From: Tricholoma matsutake | Taxonomy: Eukaryota; Basidiomycota; Agaricomycetes; Agaricales; Tricholomataceae | Length of the DNA stretch: 64,000 bases | NCBI GenBank assembly: GCA_026075535.2 | Contig: AP026538.1 | Coordinates: 12,462,001 to 12,526,000, forward strand | Direction: 5' to 3' | In this document: positions 56,340-64,000 of the stretch, one piece after another | Position numbering within the stretch: position 1 is the first letter of the stretch | Layout of the letters: each line of letters begins with the position of its first letter | The notes under the pieces: model-generated | What the model was told of the DNA's origin: nothing | The model's database searches: none | Seen by the model: the letters and a program-made list of their open reading frames with translations, nothing else | Program-made: the position numbers and the translations under genes

Positions 56340-57740
56340 CTATTTTTTTGGGTCCGCAGAGTCCGGCTTGGACTCAGTGACTGCTGCAGCACAGGCTTTG
56401 GCCGCTTTGGACTTTGGACAATTCCCGGCTCCATGTCCTTTCTTGCCGCAGTAGAGGCAAAGTCCTTCCTTCATGCAGCATTCTCGCTCATCTCCGGTTA
56501 GTTTACCGTCTTTCCCCAACTTGTCAGAAATAGAGTTTTTTGGCTTGTCCTTCTGGAAGTTGTTCTTTGACCCAGAGGAGCTGCCGGACGAGGATTGGTT
56601 GGTGTGGTTGGTGCTGGACGAGGGCTGGGGTTTGGACTGAGTGTTGGAATTGGAGCTAGGAGAACCTTTAGATTCCTTCTTTCCGGTGTGTGCGGAATTT
56701 CTGGGGGTCTTTGTTTCTAAGCGGGTTTCTTCTTCTTGCATCCAATAGATGTTGTCAGCATCCTGGGCTTTAAGACATAGGGATGCTAGAGTTTCGGGTC
56801 GTCCCCCCTGTAAGACTTCTATGTGGAGATGGAGCAGAAGACTGCAGAAATACTGGTCACAATGAGCGGCCTCATTCCAGTTGACCCAGGAAGCCAGTTC
56901 CCAGAAGTCCACATTATACTTCACTATTCTTCCACCTTTCTTCATCATGAGTTCTGAGAAAGCCTTTTCCACATCCCCGACAGGGTCATGAGGACCAAAA
57001 TTACTTTCCAACTCACTAAGGAATACCTCATAGTTCCACATCCAATGGGCGGAATTTGTTGGGTCATTGAGTCCAGGTTCAAACCAGCTAAGAGCTGACC
57101 CTTTGAGGTAGGAAAGGATGAATAGAATTTTCTTTTTGTTGGAGGCAAATACCTGAGGATGATCATGGAAGTGAAGGTTGCATGAGACTAGGAAGTCCCA
57201 AAGTTTCTGGGGATTAGCCCCATCAAAAGTGTCAGGATCATGAACTTTGATCTTCTCGGTCTTGGGTGCTTGGTTCTGCCGGAGGGTTCGGAGACTATCC
57301 GAGAGCTCAAAGAGAGCATCAAGAAACCTATCTCCTGGATCAGGATTTCTGCCAATGGGAGGTAGAGGGTCATCAGGGTCATCAGGATTGGAGTCATCCC
57401 CAGGGCCGTCAGGACTGCTAGGGTTGTCAGGTCCACCGGGAAGTCTGTCCTCTTTTCCTGTACCTTCCTTGTCGAAGGGGTTAGGTTGCCCAACATTCTC
57501 TACGTACTCAAGTGGAGTCGTATTCCAAGGGGTCTCTGGAGGTTGAGACATGATGTTAGCACTGATGGAGGGTGCTCCAGAACTGATTTTCCTGAAGATG
57601 TTGGATGGTCTGGTGGATGCACCAAAAGTTGAAGCATGTCTAGGGGAAGGAAGTAGGCATATTGCTGATAATCCTGGTACCACGCCAGTATGGCAGGAGT
57701 TTCTTGTAGTTTGTTGGGTTTGTGACTCAGTAGGAGTCAT
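56340..57740 (-). CDS. Gypsy-2 gag
   Basis: 466 residues starting MTPTESQTQQTTRNS. Asp/Pro/Gly-rich region, then DPDTFDGANPQKLWDFL, GSALSWFEPGL, FLSELESNFGPHDP, and the CCHC knuckle CLYCGKKGHGAGNC near residue 435. Frame intact. A Ser/Asn/Gln-rich linker precedes the knuckle and is longer than in Gypsy-1. Confidence 0.92.
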   Translation of the reverse strand: MTPTESQTQQTTRNSCHTGVVPGLSAICLLPSPRHASTFGASTRPSNIFRKISSGAPSISANIMSQPPETPWNTTPLEYVENVGQPNPFDKEGTGKEDRLPGGPDNPSSPDGPGDDSNPDDPDDPLPPIGRNPDPGDRFLDALFELSDSLRTLRQNQAPKTEKIKVHDPDTFDGANPQKLWDFLVSCNLHFHDHPQVFASNKKKILFILSYLKGSALSWFEPGLNDPTNSAHWMWNYEVFLSELESNFGPHDPVGDVEKAFSELMMKKGGRIVKYNVDFWELASWVNWNEAAHCDQYFCSLLLHLHIEVLQGGRPETLASLCLKAQDADNIYWMQEEETRLETKTPRNSAHTGKKESKGSPSSNSNTQSKPQPSSSTNHTNQSSSGSSSGSKNNFQKDKPKNSISDKLGKDGKLTGDERECCMKEGLCLYCGKKGHGAGNCPKSKAAKACAAAVTESKPDSADPKK

Positions 57741-57776
57741 AAGTAAAAATGGGATGGTTTTGACAAGAGAAGTGAG

Positions 57777-57787
57777 AGTTTGTAAAT
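57777..57787 (-). promoter_or_regulatory. Gypsy-2 primer binding site, self-priming type
   Basis: agtttgtaaat, 2 nt from the LTR. The inverse atttacaaact lies in the LTR at 58127-58137. The two bases that differ from Gypsy-1 differ on both sides, so pairing is preserved. Confidence 0.75.
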
Positions 57788-57789
57788 AT

Positions 57790-58369
57790 TGTTAAGTACT
57801 GAACTTGAGAGGAAGTCATCAGAATTCCGGTCATACCCGGACGATAGAAGTTGTAGAGGATGGATTGAGTAAGACAGGGAATCCTATGGGAATCTGGGGC
57901 AGGGTTTACTTGATGTGTCGTACCAAGTGGGGGAGCAGAAAGGACTTGGCTTCAACTTATAAGAAGTTGCACCCTCTCCTCATCAAGTGTCCTAATTTCA
58001 AGGCCAGGGTAAGGAAGATGACCAGAGGTCTGGAGAATTTCTGGAAAGGATGAGTAAGAGTTTGAGAATGACTTAAGAATGTAATTGGAGTTTAAAGAGG
58101 ATAGGATTAAGTGGGAGACTTGGTTGATTTACAAACTGGCGATACAAAACAAAAGTAGCTAGCTTAAATACTAAGGTCGGAGTTTCCAAGGCTGTGGTTA
58201 ATATGAAATCCAGCCTCCGAGGCAATTCCTGAAACTGTTTCACCTAATTGGACATGAGGGAATTTCGCCTCTAGGCAGTGCTGCTGATAGGAGGTGGGCT
58301 GTGATGTAAGGCAGCCAGGAAGGGGGTGGAAAATGATCGGAAGTCTGGTCGGAAGAATTGGTCTTGACA
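57790..58369 (-). repeat. Gypsy-2 5' LTR (580 bp)
   Basis: TG..CA ended (tgttaagtact..ggtcttgaca), related at its start to the Gypsy-1 LTR. TATA-like TATTTAAG lies about 30 bp upstream of the presumed R start. The following agcct would be the target duplication; the partner is missing. Confidence 0.8.
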
Positions 58370-59330
58370 AGCCTCCAGATTGCAATGTGAGATATACACA
58401 TGCACCCTACCCTTACGTGGGCCAGGCTCAAGCATAGCATCCATATCTGCATGATTAAAAACATTTTCCCATGCTCTACCATGAAATACTCCATCTGTCA
58501 TACATGAAGCACCTTGCAATGCATGATGAGGTGGACTGGTTGGAGGACTCGCCATCAGAACATTGACATCTAGATTGATAACATTTACATTATAACCTAA
58601 ATGTGTTAAAAACATATTTGACCTACCTTTGTTGACTATAAATTATAATGTAATACATAAGCACAACATAATAATAATAATAATAATAATAAAAACCTGT
58701 ACATTGATTAGAAACCTCACCAGTCCCAGCAGCGGGTTGCATAGAGTTGGGGATAGTGGCAGTGGTGGCAGTAGTTTGCAGTGCAGTGTTGGCAGCAGGG
58801 GTGTTCATAGCATCCTTGGCACCTTCATTGGGCTTGCTAGTGGCATTGGTGGTGTTGGCCCAGGTGTTATTGGCATTGGTGGCAGTAGTGCTGTGGTTGG
58901 CAGCTTCATCATAGTTGCCTGTGCCCTCATCATAGTCGCAGGTGCCTTCCTTTTGGTCATCGTCCTCCTTGCCCTTGCCACCCTTGCCACCCTCACCCTT
59001 GTTGCCCTCACCCTTGTTGCCCTCGTCCTCATCATCCTCATCCTCATCCTCATCTTCATCATTGTCCTTGGCATTGACTTTGTCGTCGGTGGCTTCATTG
59101 TCATTGTTGGCTTCATCGTTGTCATTGTCATTGTCATTGTCATGGGCTTTGTTGTCATCATTTTTGTTGCCATCATTTTTGTGGTCATCGTTTTCATTAT
59201 TGTCATCTTTGTCTTTGTTTTCATCTTTGTCTTTGTCTTTGTCTTCATCTTCATCTTTGTCTTTGTCATTGTCTTTGCCGCTGTTGTCCTGGTTCTTGCT
59301 CATTTGTTTGTCGGGCTCTGGCTTGTCCAT
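58370..59330 (-). CDS. Asp/Lys/Asn-rich low-complexity protein, spliced, truncated
   Basis: Start MDKPEPDKQMSKNQDNSG at 59330. About 130 residues of DKDKDED and DNDNDN repeats, then a Thr/Ala/Asn-rich part. An inferred intron 58625-58696 contains a taa trinucleotide run (58669-58692). The second exon reads LTHLGYNVNVINLDVNV and GRVHVYISHCNLEACQ up to the Gypsy-2 LTR, which truncates it. Function unknown. The acidic repeat could be a slippage product. Confidence 0.35.
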
Positions 59331-59657
59331 AGCAGATTTGTTGTCTGATTGGTGTGTTCAGGAGCTGGAGTTGGTGGGTCATGGAGGCATGAAGCTCGTT
59401 TTTATGGAGTGTGTGCATTTGGGTGGAGCAATAGGGACCCCGCTATCAGTGAGCACTTGCTCAGTCCTGTAAAAAATAAAATAGTAGTTTTTCAGAAAAA
59501 GAAGGAAAAAAAAAACTCATGGTGTGAGGTGAGTTGGTGTGCTGGCAGCCGCATCTTCACAAGCTCAAGCAGCTGTGGTTTTCCTATAGAATATATTAGC
59601 AAGGGACAGGGCAGCAAGGGAAGGGGTCAGCTAGCAACAGGGAAGCAAGGGACGGGG

Positions 59658-60095
59658 TCAGCAAGGGATGGGGAAGCAAGGTTCAGGGTCAGCAAGGGAA
59701 GGGGTGATGGAGGAGGGCACTTGCCTGGGCGCCTTCATCTTCTTTGTTGGTGTCTTCCCTCCCTTTGTTCCTTTCTTTCCTCCCTTCTTTTCACCTGTTG
59801 CTCCATCAATTTCATCATTTGTAGCCATCATTTGGTTTTTTTGTTGCTGTGGCACCAGCATCGGCTGCTGACATGGCATGCTTGCGCATTGTCGATGCAG
59901 TTGATGGTGGGGGTGAGCTATTGCGGCACAGACCACTTTTGGTCCTTGGAGTGGTGTTGGTATTGGCTCAGGTTTGCATATAGAGGTGGTGGTGAGACGT
60001 TGAAAGTGGGGGATGGATGTGGGTGATGGTGGTGATAAGAGATGTGGATGGTGATGTGGCGATGAGGGACGTGTGGCCAGGCTGTGTTTACCCAC
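59658..60095 (-). CDS. Pro/His- and Lys-rich reading frame in E6
   Basis: MGKHSLATRPSSPHHHPH start, Pro/Ser-rich middle, then GEKKGGKKGTKGGKTPTKK, ending at 59658. Its position just inside the tRNA-like sequence equals that of the short frames of E1-E4, and its opening resembles MTKHIATSSHLP of E3. No domain is recognised. Confidence 0.3.
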   Translation of the reverse strand: MGKHSLATRPSSPHHHPHLLSPPSPTSIPHFQRLTTTSICKPEPIPTPLQGPKVVCAAIAHPHHQLHRQCASMPCQQPMLVPQQQKNQMMATNDEIDGATGEKKGGKKGTKGGKTPTKKMKAPRQVPSSITPSLADPEPCFPIPC

Positions 60096-60480
60096 CCTAA
60101 ACCAGGTTGGGCCTGACAGTACTAAAGGCCTATGCAGTTAACAAGACCTTATAGCCTAGTGGTAGAATGTTACTTACATATTTGTAACTGTGAGTGTCAG
60201 TGTTCAATCCGTTGTGCAAACATTTCTTTTTCCTACCTATCATGTAATAATATGTAATAAGGACTGACTACTGACTCAGAGTCTGTTCAGTCTGTTCCTC
60301 ATGTTCTTAATGTTCCATGTGGTTTCTGTGCAGAGTCCTAGCAGACTCCAGGCTAGGAAATCCTAGTCCGAGCACTGTTGCTTGAACTCCACTCAGACTC
60401 CATTCAGACTGAACTTGGACTAGGAACAGAAATTTAGCAGGCTTTTCTGCCAGTAAATTTCCTAGCTCAGTCCAAACAGT

Positions 60481-61110
60481 GATAGGTCCACCTTGTCGTT
60501 CAAGCTCGGAAAATACATCTATGATTGTTGTCGAAGCTCTATGAACTTCTACAAAGTCATGAGAATGCTTCGAAATTCTTCATGACACCTCGAAATTCTT
60601 TGTATGCCTTCGGCTGCCATAATACAATTCCCCTGACCTTCGTACAGCTCAGGATATACACTTGGAACATTGTCGATGGGTTCCGAACCAGTTTCAAGCA
60701 ATATCGCAGCGATATCGGCCTTTGAACAAGTCTGATATTTCCTCGACTGACTTCGAAAATCATTGAACATCGAAAATCAACATTGGACAGTAAATCACTA
60801 TCCAAATGGTCATCGCACACATGCCAGACATATCCCCTACCATTGTCAAACAGTATCTCACCGATATCGGGCCACGAACGAAGTCCAAAGAATCTTCGAA
60901 AATCTTCGAAAAACATCGAACCTCGAAAAACATCTTCAGACACAGTATTTTCTATTCGAACGATCTTCAGATGCATGCTGGACACATGGGAAACTATCTT
61001 GAGTATATCGAACACATTTCGACTGCATCTGCATGCATACAATCTGCTCAAAACAGTTTCCGATGTTTTATTCAATTTATAACAAGGACAGTCTGCTTTT
61101 AGCTATTCTT
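60481..61110. repeat. Degenerate ttcgaa-rich repeat region
   Basis: Two related blocks (about 60660-60790 and 60830-60960) share cagtat/caatatc..gatatcgg and repeated cttcgaaaatc. Open frames on both strands are longer than chance because of base composition. No protein family is recognised. Confidence 0.4.
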
Positions 61111-61668
61111 TCTTATTATTTCTTCATCATGTGTTATATTCACCCTTTCTAGTCTCGCTTTATTGTTCTGATATACTTCTATTAATAAATCCTCGCATCA
61201 AAACCATCAATTCCCCCATCCCACCCACACATCCTGCCCCCTTCTTGTAGAGAGAACCCACACAGTCTTAGCTAGCAGATAGTGGGTGTTGCCCTAACAC
61301 AAACTATGTATGATAAATATTCATGTAACCTACTCATGTGTTGATCGGTAATCATAATCGGTAATTAGAATTGCCCACTATTAATAATCTGTGGGTGCAT
61401 TGGTCATGTAAGTGTCAGTGTTGTTTGAATGGACTAATATTGTAGATATTTGAGTACTTACATTCTCGTTTAGTAGACCTCACCAGCATACTGATTACAG
61501 TCATTACCATTACTGTCACACTCAGTGGTTGTTCTTCAACAATGCTGAGCAGTAGGTTGTTCTTTTATTACTTACTAGTCACCTTACTTACAGAGTATCT
61601 AGCATTATTTCAATAGGTACTTAATATAGTGGTTGTTCTTCAACAACACTGAGCACATTATTTCAAAT
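61111..61668. other. No gene; possible Copia-3 LTR region
   Basis: AT-rich. gtggttgttcttcaacaa occurs twice (61525, 61631). It precedes a Copia-type primer site, so part of it may be an LTR, but no boundaries are clear. Confidence 0.35.
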
Positions 61669-61680
61669 GGTCATGGGCCC
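61669..61680 (+). promoter_or_regulatory. Putative Copia-3 primer binding site
   Basis: ggtcatgggccc followed by tgg matches the sense-strand sites of Copia-1 and Copia-2 (ggttatgggcc) with one change. It lies upstream of Copia-3 gag. Confidence 0.5.
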
Positions 61681-61708
61681 TGGTCTCACCCTGTGAACTT
61701 GTTCCAGT

Positions 61709-62546
61709 TAGTGTTTAAAGGTCCAGTCTGTAGGACCGAAAAAAAGACCGAAACTGAACTGAACTGGACCAATTAGGACCGGACCAGTGGTCTATTTATG
61801 GACTGGTCTTTTTCAGTCCAGTTGCTGGTCTTTCATTTTGAAAAATATAGTAGGACCGATGAAAAACCAGTTAAAACTGGTTGCAACCGGTCTCTCGTTC
61901 CAACATGTGTTAGACCTTACTCCCACACATATTTCCTTCATTTTCGGTCCCTCGATCATCAAAAACAGTCAAGAATTGGTTGAGATATGACCAAAAACAT
62001 TTTTGTACGAGTATTTTGTTGTATCAGAACAACTTTGATTGCATTGCTTATTACCTGAGCTATAATTTTTTTTGTACAGCTATATAGCATCATAAAAGTA
62101 ACAACAACACACCTAATCATCTGTACCATGGGATTTTATTTATACAACAGCCCAAATGACTGCAACTACAAACTACAAATTACAAACTACAAACTGCAAC
62201 TTGAATGCATGTCCTTTCGGTTTTGGCCATATCTCAGTCAAATCTTGACGGAATTGCTTAAATGTTAGATCAGTCTATGTAGCATTACAATCTCTATCCA
62301 TTAATGTAATATATATGAGGTGATGGTCATATTTGTTGAGATACATATGGGTGATTTGGCACAATAAATTTTACGACAAAAAACTGGTCTGAACCAGTCT
62401 TTTTTCGGTCCATGGACCAATTAGGACCGGTCCTAAAGGGTCCGGTTGCGGTCCTCCAATATCTAGGTTGGTCCTAGACCGGTTGCGGTTGCCGGTTGCC
62501 CCATTTGGAAGTCAAAAACCAGACTGGACTGGACCTTTAAACACTA
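61709..62546. mobile_element. Complete hAT-like MITE, 838 bp
   Basis: Perfect 20-bp inverted ends TAGTGTTTAAAGGTCCAGTC, flanked by GTTCCAGT (61701-61708, 62547-62554). The interior has many ggaccgg and accggtt repeats and no gene. The 8-bp duplication and TA-start fit hAT. Confidence 0.88.
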
Positions 62547-62626
62547 GTTCCAGTCCTCACAAAAATCACTCACAAAATCCTCTGCTTCAAGTCTCTCGCT
62601 TTACAGCCTCTCATTCATGAACATAG

Positions 62627-63980
62627 ATGCCTTTGCAACGCCTTAAGTCCTCCATCTTTCATGAGATAACCCCATCTGCCATGATGACATCAGCCACGTC
62701 ATCAACAGCTGATGATTTCGCCAAATTGACTCACAGGAACTACCATACCTGGGTGCCTTGGATGACTGCCGAACTTCAACAGCTTGGCATCTGGTGTATG
62801 TGCACAGGTGATGAGTCAGTCCTGTCTGCTCACCCTATTGTGTTGATTCCTGAAAGTGCGACAATCTTGGAGAGGATTGCCCTTCAACAGAACCACCAAG
62901 AGGAAGTATGGGCCTATGAGTCTGCCTGCTGTTGTAATGACCAGGCTGTTGGGATGATCAAGACTCACATTGAAGCTTCGCAGTATGAGGGCCTCGACAA
63001 CAAGTCTGTGAAAGAGGTCTGGGACACTCTCGTTACGAGACACAAGGGCATTCACACTGGTCTGTCTGTGTTCTACATGAAACTTGCCATACTCAAGAAG
63101 AAATACACTGACAGAGAAGATATGCATGAACACCTAAATTTCCTCACCATGGGGAATTGAAAACTTAGCAAAAAGGGCTTTGATGACGACTTCCTTGTGC
63201 AAGTCATGCTCATGTCCCTCCCATGAGAGTCTATTTGGGAAACTCTAGTTGTAGTTCTGCTCCAATCCACCTCTGATGACAAACCCCTCATGACCACCGA
63301 TGTCATGACGCATCTCATGCAAGAGTACCATTGCCTAAATGGTAATGACACAGACTCTGCTCTCGCTGCTCATTCTGGAAAAAAGGCTGGCTCTTTGAAA
63401 AAGGCCAACTGTTGATGCAGTTACTGCAAGAAGCAAGGTCATACTGAGGATGAATGTCAGAAGAAAAAGAGGGATCAGGAGAATGACAATGGCAAGAACT
63501 TGAAGGAAAAGGAGAAAAAGAAGGGTGGCTCAACAAGTGTGGAGCCTAAGTCTGAGGTTACCGAATCTGCACATATCGCATGTGCATTCAACGAATTCCC
63601 ATCTGACGACAAAGATGTCCATGTCTTCATAGCTTCAGATGTCATTGCCCTCCTCTCTCGAGAATTGAAGGATGAGACCTACATCGACTCAGGCTGCTCT
63701 CGCCATCTCACATCGCGGATTTTTCTTGGACAGCACCTACACCACTCTCGAGAAACCGGTTAGGGTACACCTTGGAGATGCCTCAGTCATCCAAGCCATT
63801 GGTAAAGGTTCTCTCCGCTATCTCATGAATACACCAAATGGAATTGTTCCCGCCACCATTCCCGATGCTCTTTATGTGCTGGAACTCGCTGCCTCACTCC
63901 TCTCTGTCACACGCTTTACAGATCAAAGCAAACATTGTCTCACCTTCGATGATGATGACTGTTTCATCAACTCAAAGTGA
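62627..63980 (+). pseudogene. Copia-3 gag and protease start, runs to window edge
   Basis: MPLQRLKSS start. Gag blocks LTHRNYHTWVPWM and VKEVWDTLVTRHKG, and knuckle CSYCKKQGHTEDEC (around 63420). Protease active site TYIDSGCSRHLTS (63690), a frame slip at about 63720, then VHLGDASVIQAIGKG and ALYVLELAASLLSV. Three in-frame TGA codons (63158, 63224, 63413) each sit where Arg (CGA) would be expected. The last stop is at 63978. The remainder of pol is outside the window. Confidence 0.85.
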
Positions 63981-64000
63981 TCGGTCTGCTGCATTGCCAC

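Larger units (their letters stand above)
49225..58369 (-). mobile_element. Gypsy-2: Ty3/Gypsy chromovirus, 3' LTR missing
   Basis: Same gene order as Gypsy-1 with clear protein similarity. The 5' LTR is at 57790-58369; no second LTR is found. The left boundary near 49225 adjoins E-family sequence. It carries E4 in its integrase and several stops and frameshifts. The reverse transcriptase motif here is YLDD. Confidence 0.88.
58370..60480 (-). mobile_element. E6: probable divergent, incomplete E-family relative
   Basis: Has an outward tRNA-like sequence near the right side (60141-60218, plus; atagcctagtggtagaatg and gtgttcaatccg), then subterminal gactcc/agtcc repeats (60270-60430). It also has minus-strand spliced frames and a donor-like atgagttttttttt next to an inverted repeat (59515-59545). 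No ctttacactccc end is found. The left part is cut by the Gypsy-2 LTR. Confidence 0.4.

Noticed and set aside
58669..58692. Trinucleotide (taa) run as a feature of its own
   Set aside because: A short microsatellite inside an inferred intron, ordinary for AT-rich introns.
58629..59472. Long plus-strand frame opposite the Asp/Lys-rich protein
   Set aside because: It is hydrophobic and repetitive only because it is the complement of an acidic repeat. A membrane protein reading is not credible.
3590..60218. Genuine cellular tRNA genes
   Set aside because: A- and B-boxes are present, but anticodon loops and acceptor stems do not form properly and all copies sit at fixed places in mobile elements.
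60557..61102. Open frames on both strands of the ttcgaa-rich block (172 and about 99 residues)
   Set aside because: They mirror each other, arise from repeated cttcgaaaatc units, and match no family. Base composition explains their length.

Overview
The window looks like repeat-dense nuclear DNA of a basidiomycete, most likely an Agaricomycete mushroom. This rests on short GT-AG introns, KDZ and PIF/Harbinger transposases with fungal architectures, self-primed chromoviral retrotransposons, Copia elements, a FunK1-type kinase, a DUF6698-like remnant and a nuclease-like/kinase fusion. I see no rRNA, no convincing cellular tRNA gene, no CRISPR and no bacterial-style operon. No species can be named from the sequence. 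Nearly everything is mobile DNA or its debris.

Layout. 1-276 is the right end of a hAT-like MITE. 383-8197 is a KDZ transposon (transposase plus accessory reading frame) split by a 2.06-kb terminal-inverted-repeat element, E1 (1841-3901). 8.3-13.4 kb holds tandem repeats, a DUF6698-like remnant and a nuclease-like/kinase gene. 13.9-16.56 kb is an unclassified transposase-like gene interrupted near its 3' end by a Copia element. That Copia (Copia-1) runs from 16560 to 35574 with 361-bp LTRs and a GTGCA duplication. Inside it sits a TG..CA solo-LTR-like insert carrying Gypsy-1 (17212-24922), and separately E2 (29208-33811) carrying a complete PIF/Harbinger element (29410-31987). 35.6-37.4 kb is AT-rich repeat and debris. 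37.5-40.3 kb is a FunK1 kinase pseudogene. 40.7-41.65 kb is a hAT transposase fragment abutting truncated Copia-2 (to 45496), which carries a TTA-flanked MITE. 46.1-49.2 kb has partial E5 and complete E3. 49.2-58.4 kb is Gypsy-2 with E4 in its integrase. 58.4-60.5 kb is a probable divergent relative (E6). 61.7-62.5 kb is a hAT MITE in the leader of Copia-3, whose gag/protease runs to the window edge.

The most unusual content is the E family. Four complete copies share GAGGTCTTTACACTCCCCC-type ends, 8-9-bp target duplications and a net length near 2.0-2.06 kb. They have GGACT-rich subterminal repeats, an outward-facing tRNA-like sequence near each end, arrays of short stem-loops with compensatory changes, and a repeated hairpin-plus-intron module. 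None encodes a recognisable transposase.

Two further signals stand out. Both Gypsy elements carry, on the opposite strand, a spliced gene for a coiled-coil protein with a Zn(II)2Cys6-like cluster. Both also show compensated 11-nt matches between the LTR and the primer site, as expected for Tf1-type self-priming. Throughout the window, differences between repeat copies, many premature stops (CGA to TGA) and several lost catalytic aspartates (GAY to AAY after C) fit CpG deamination of methylated repeats.
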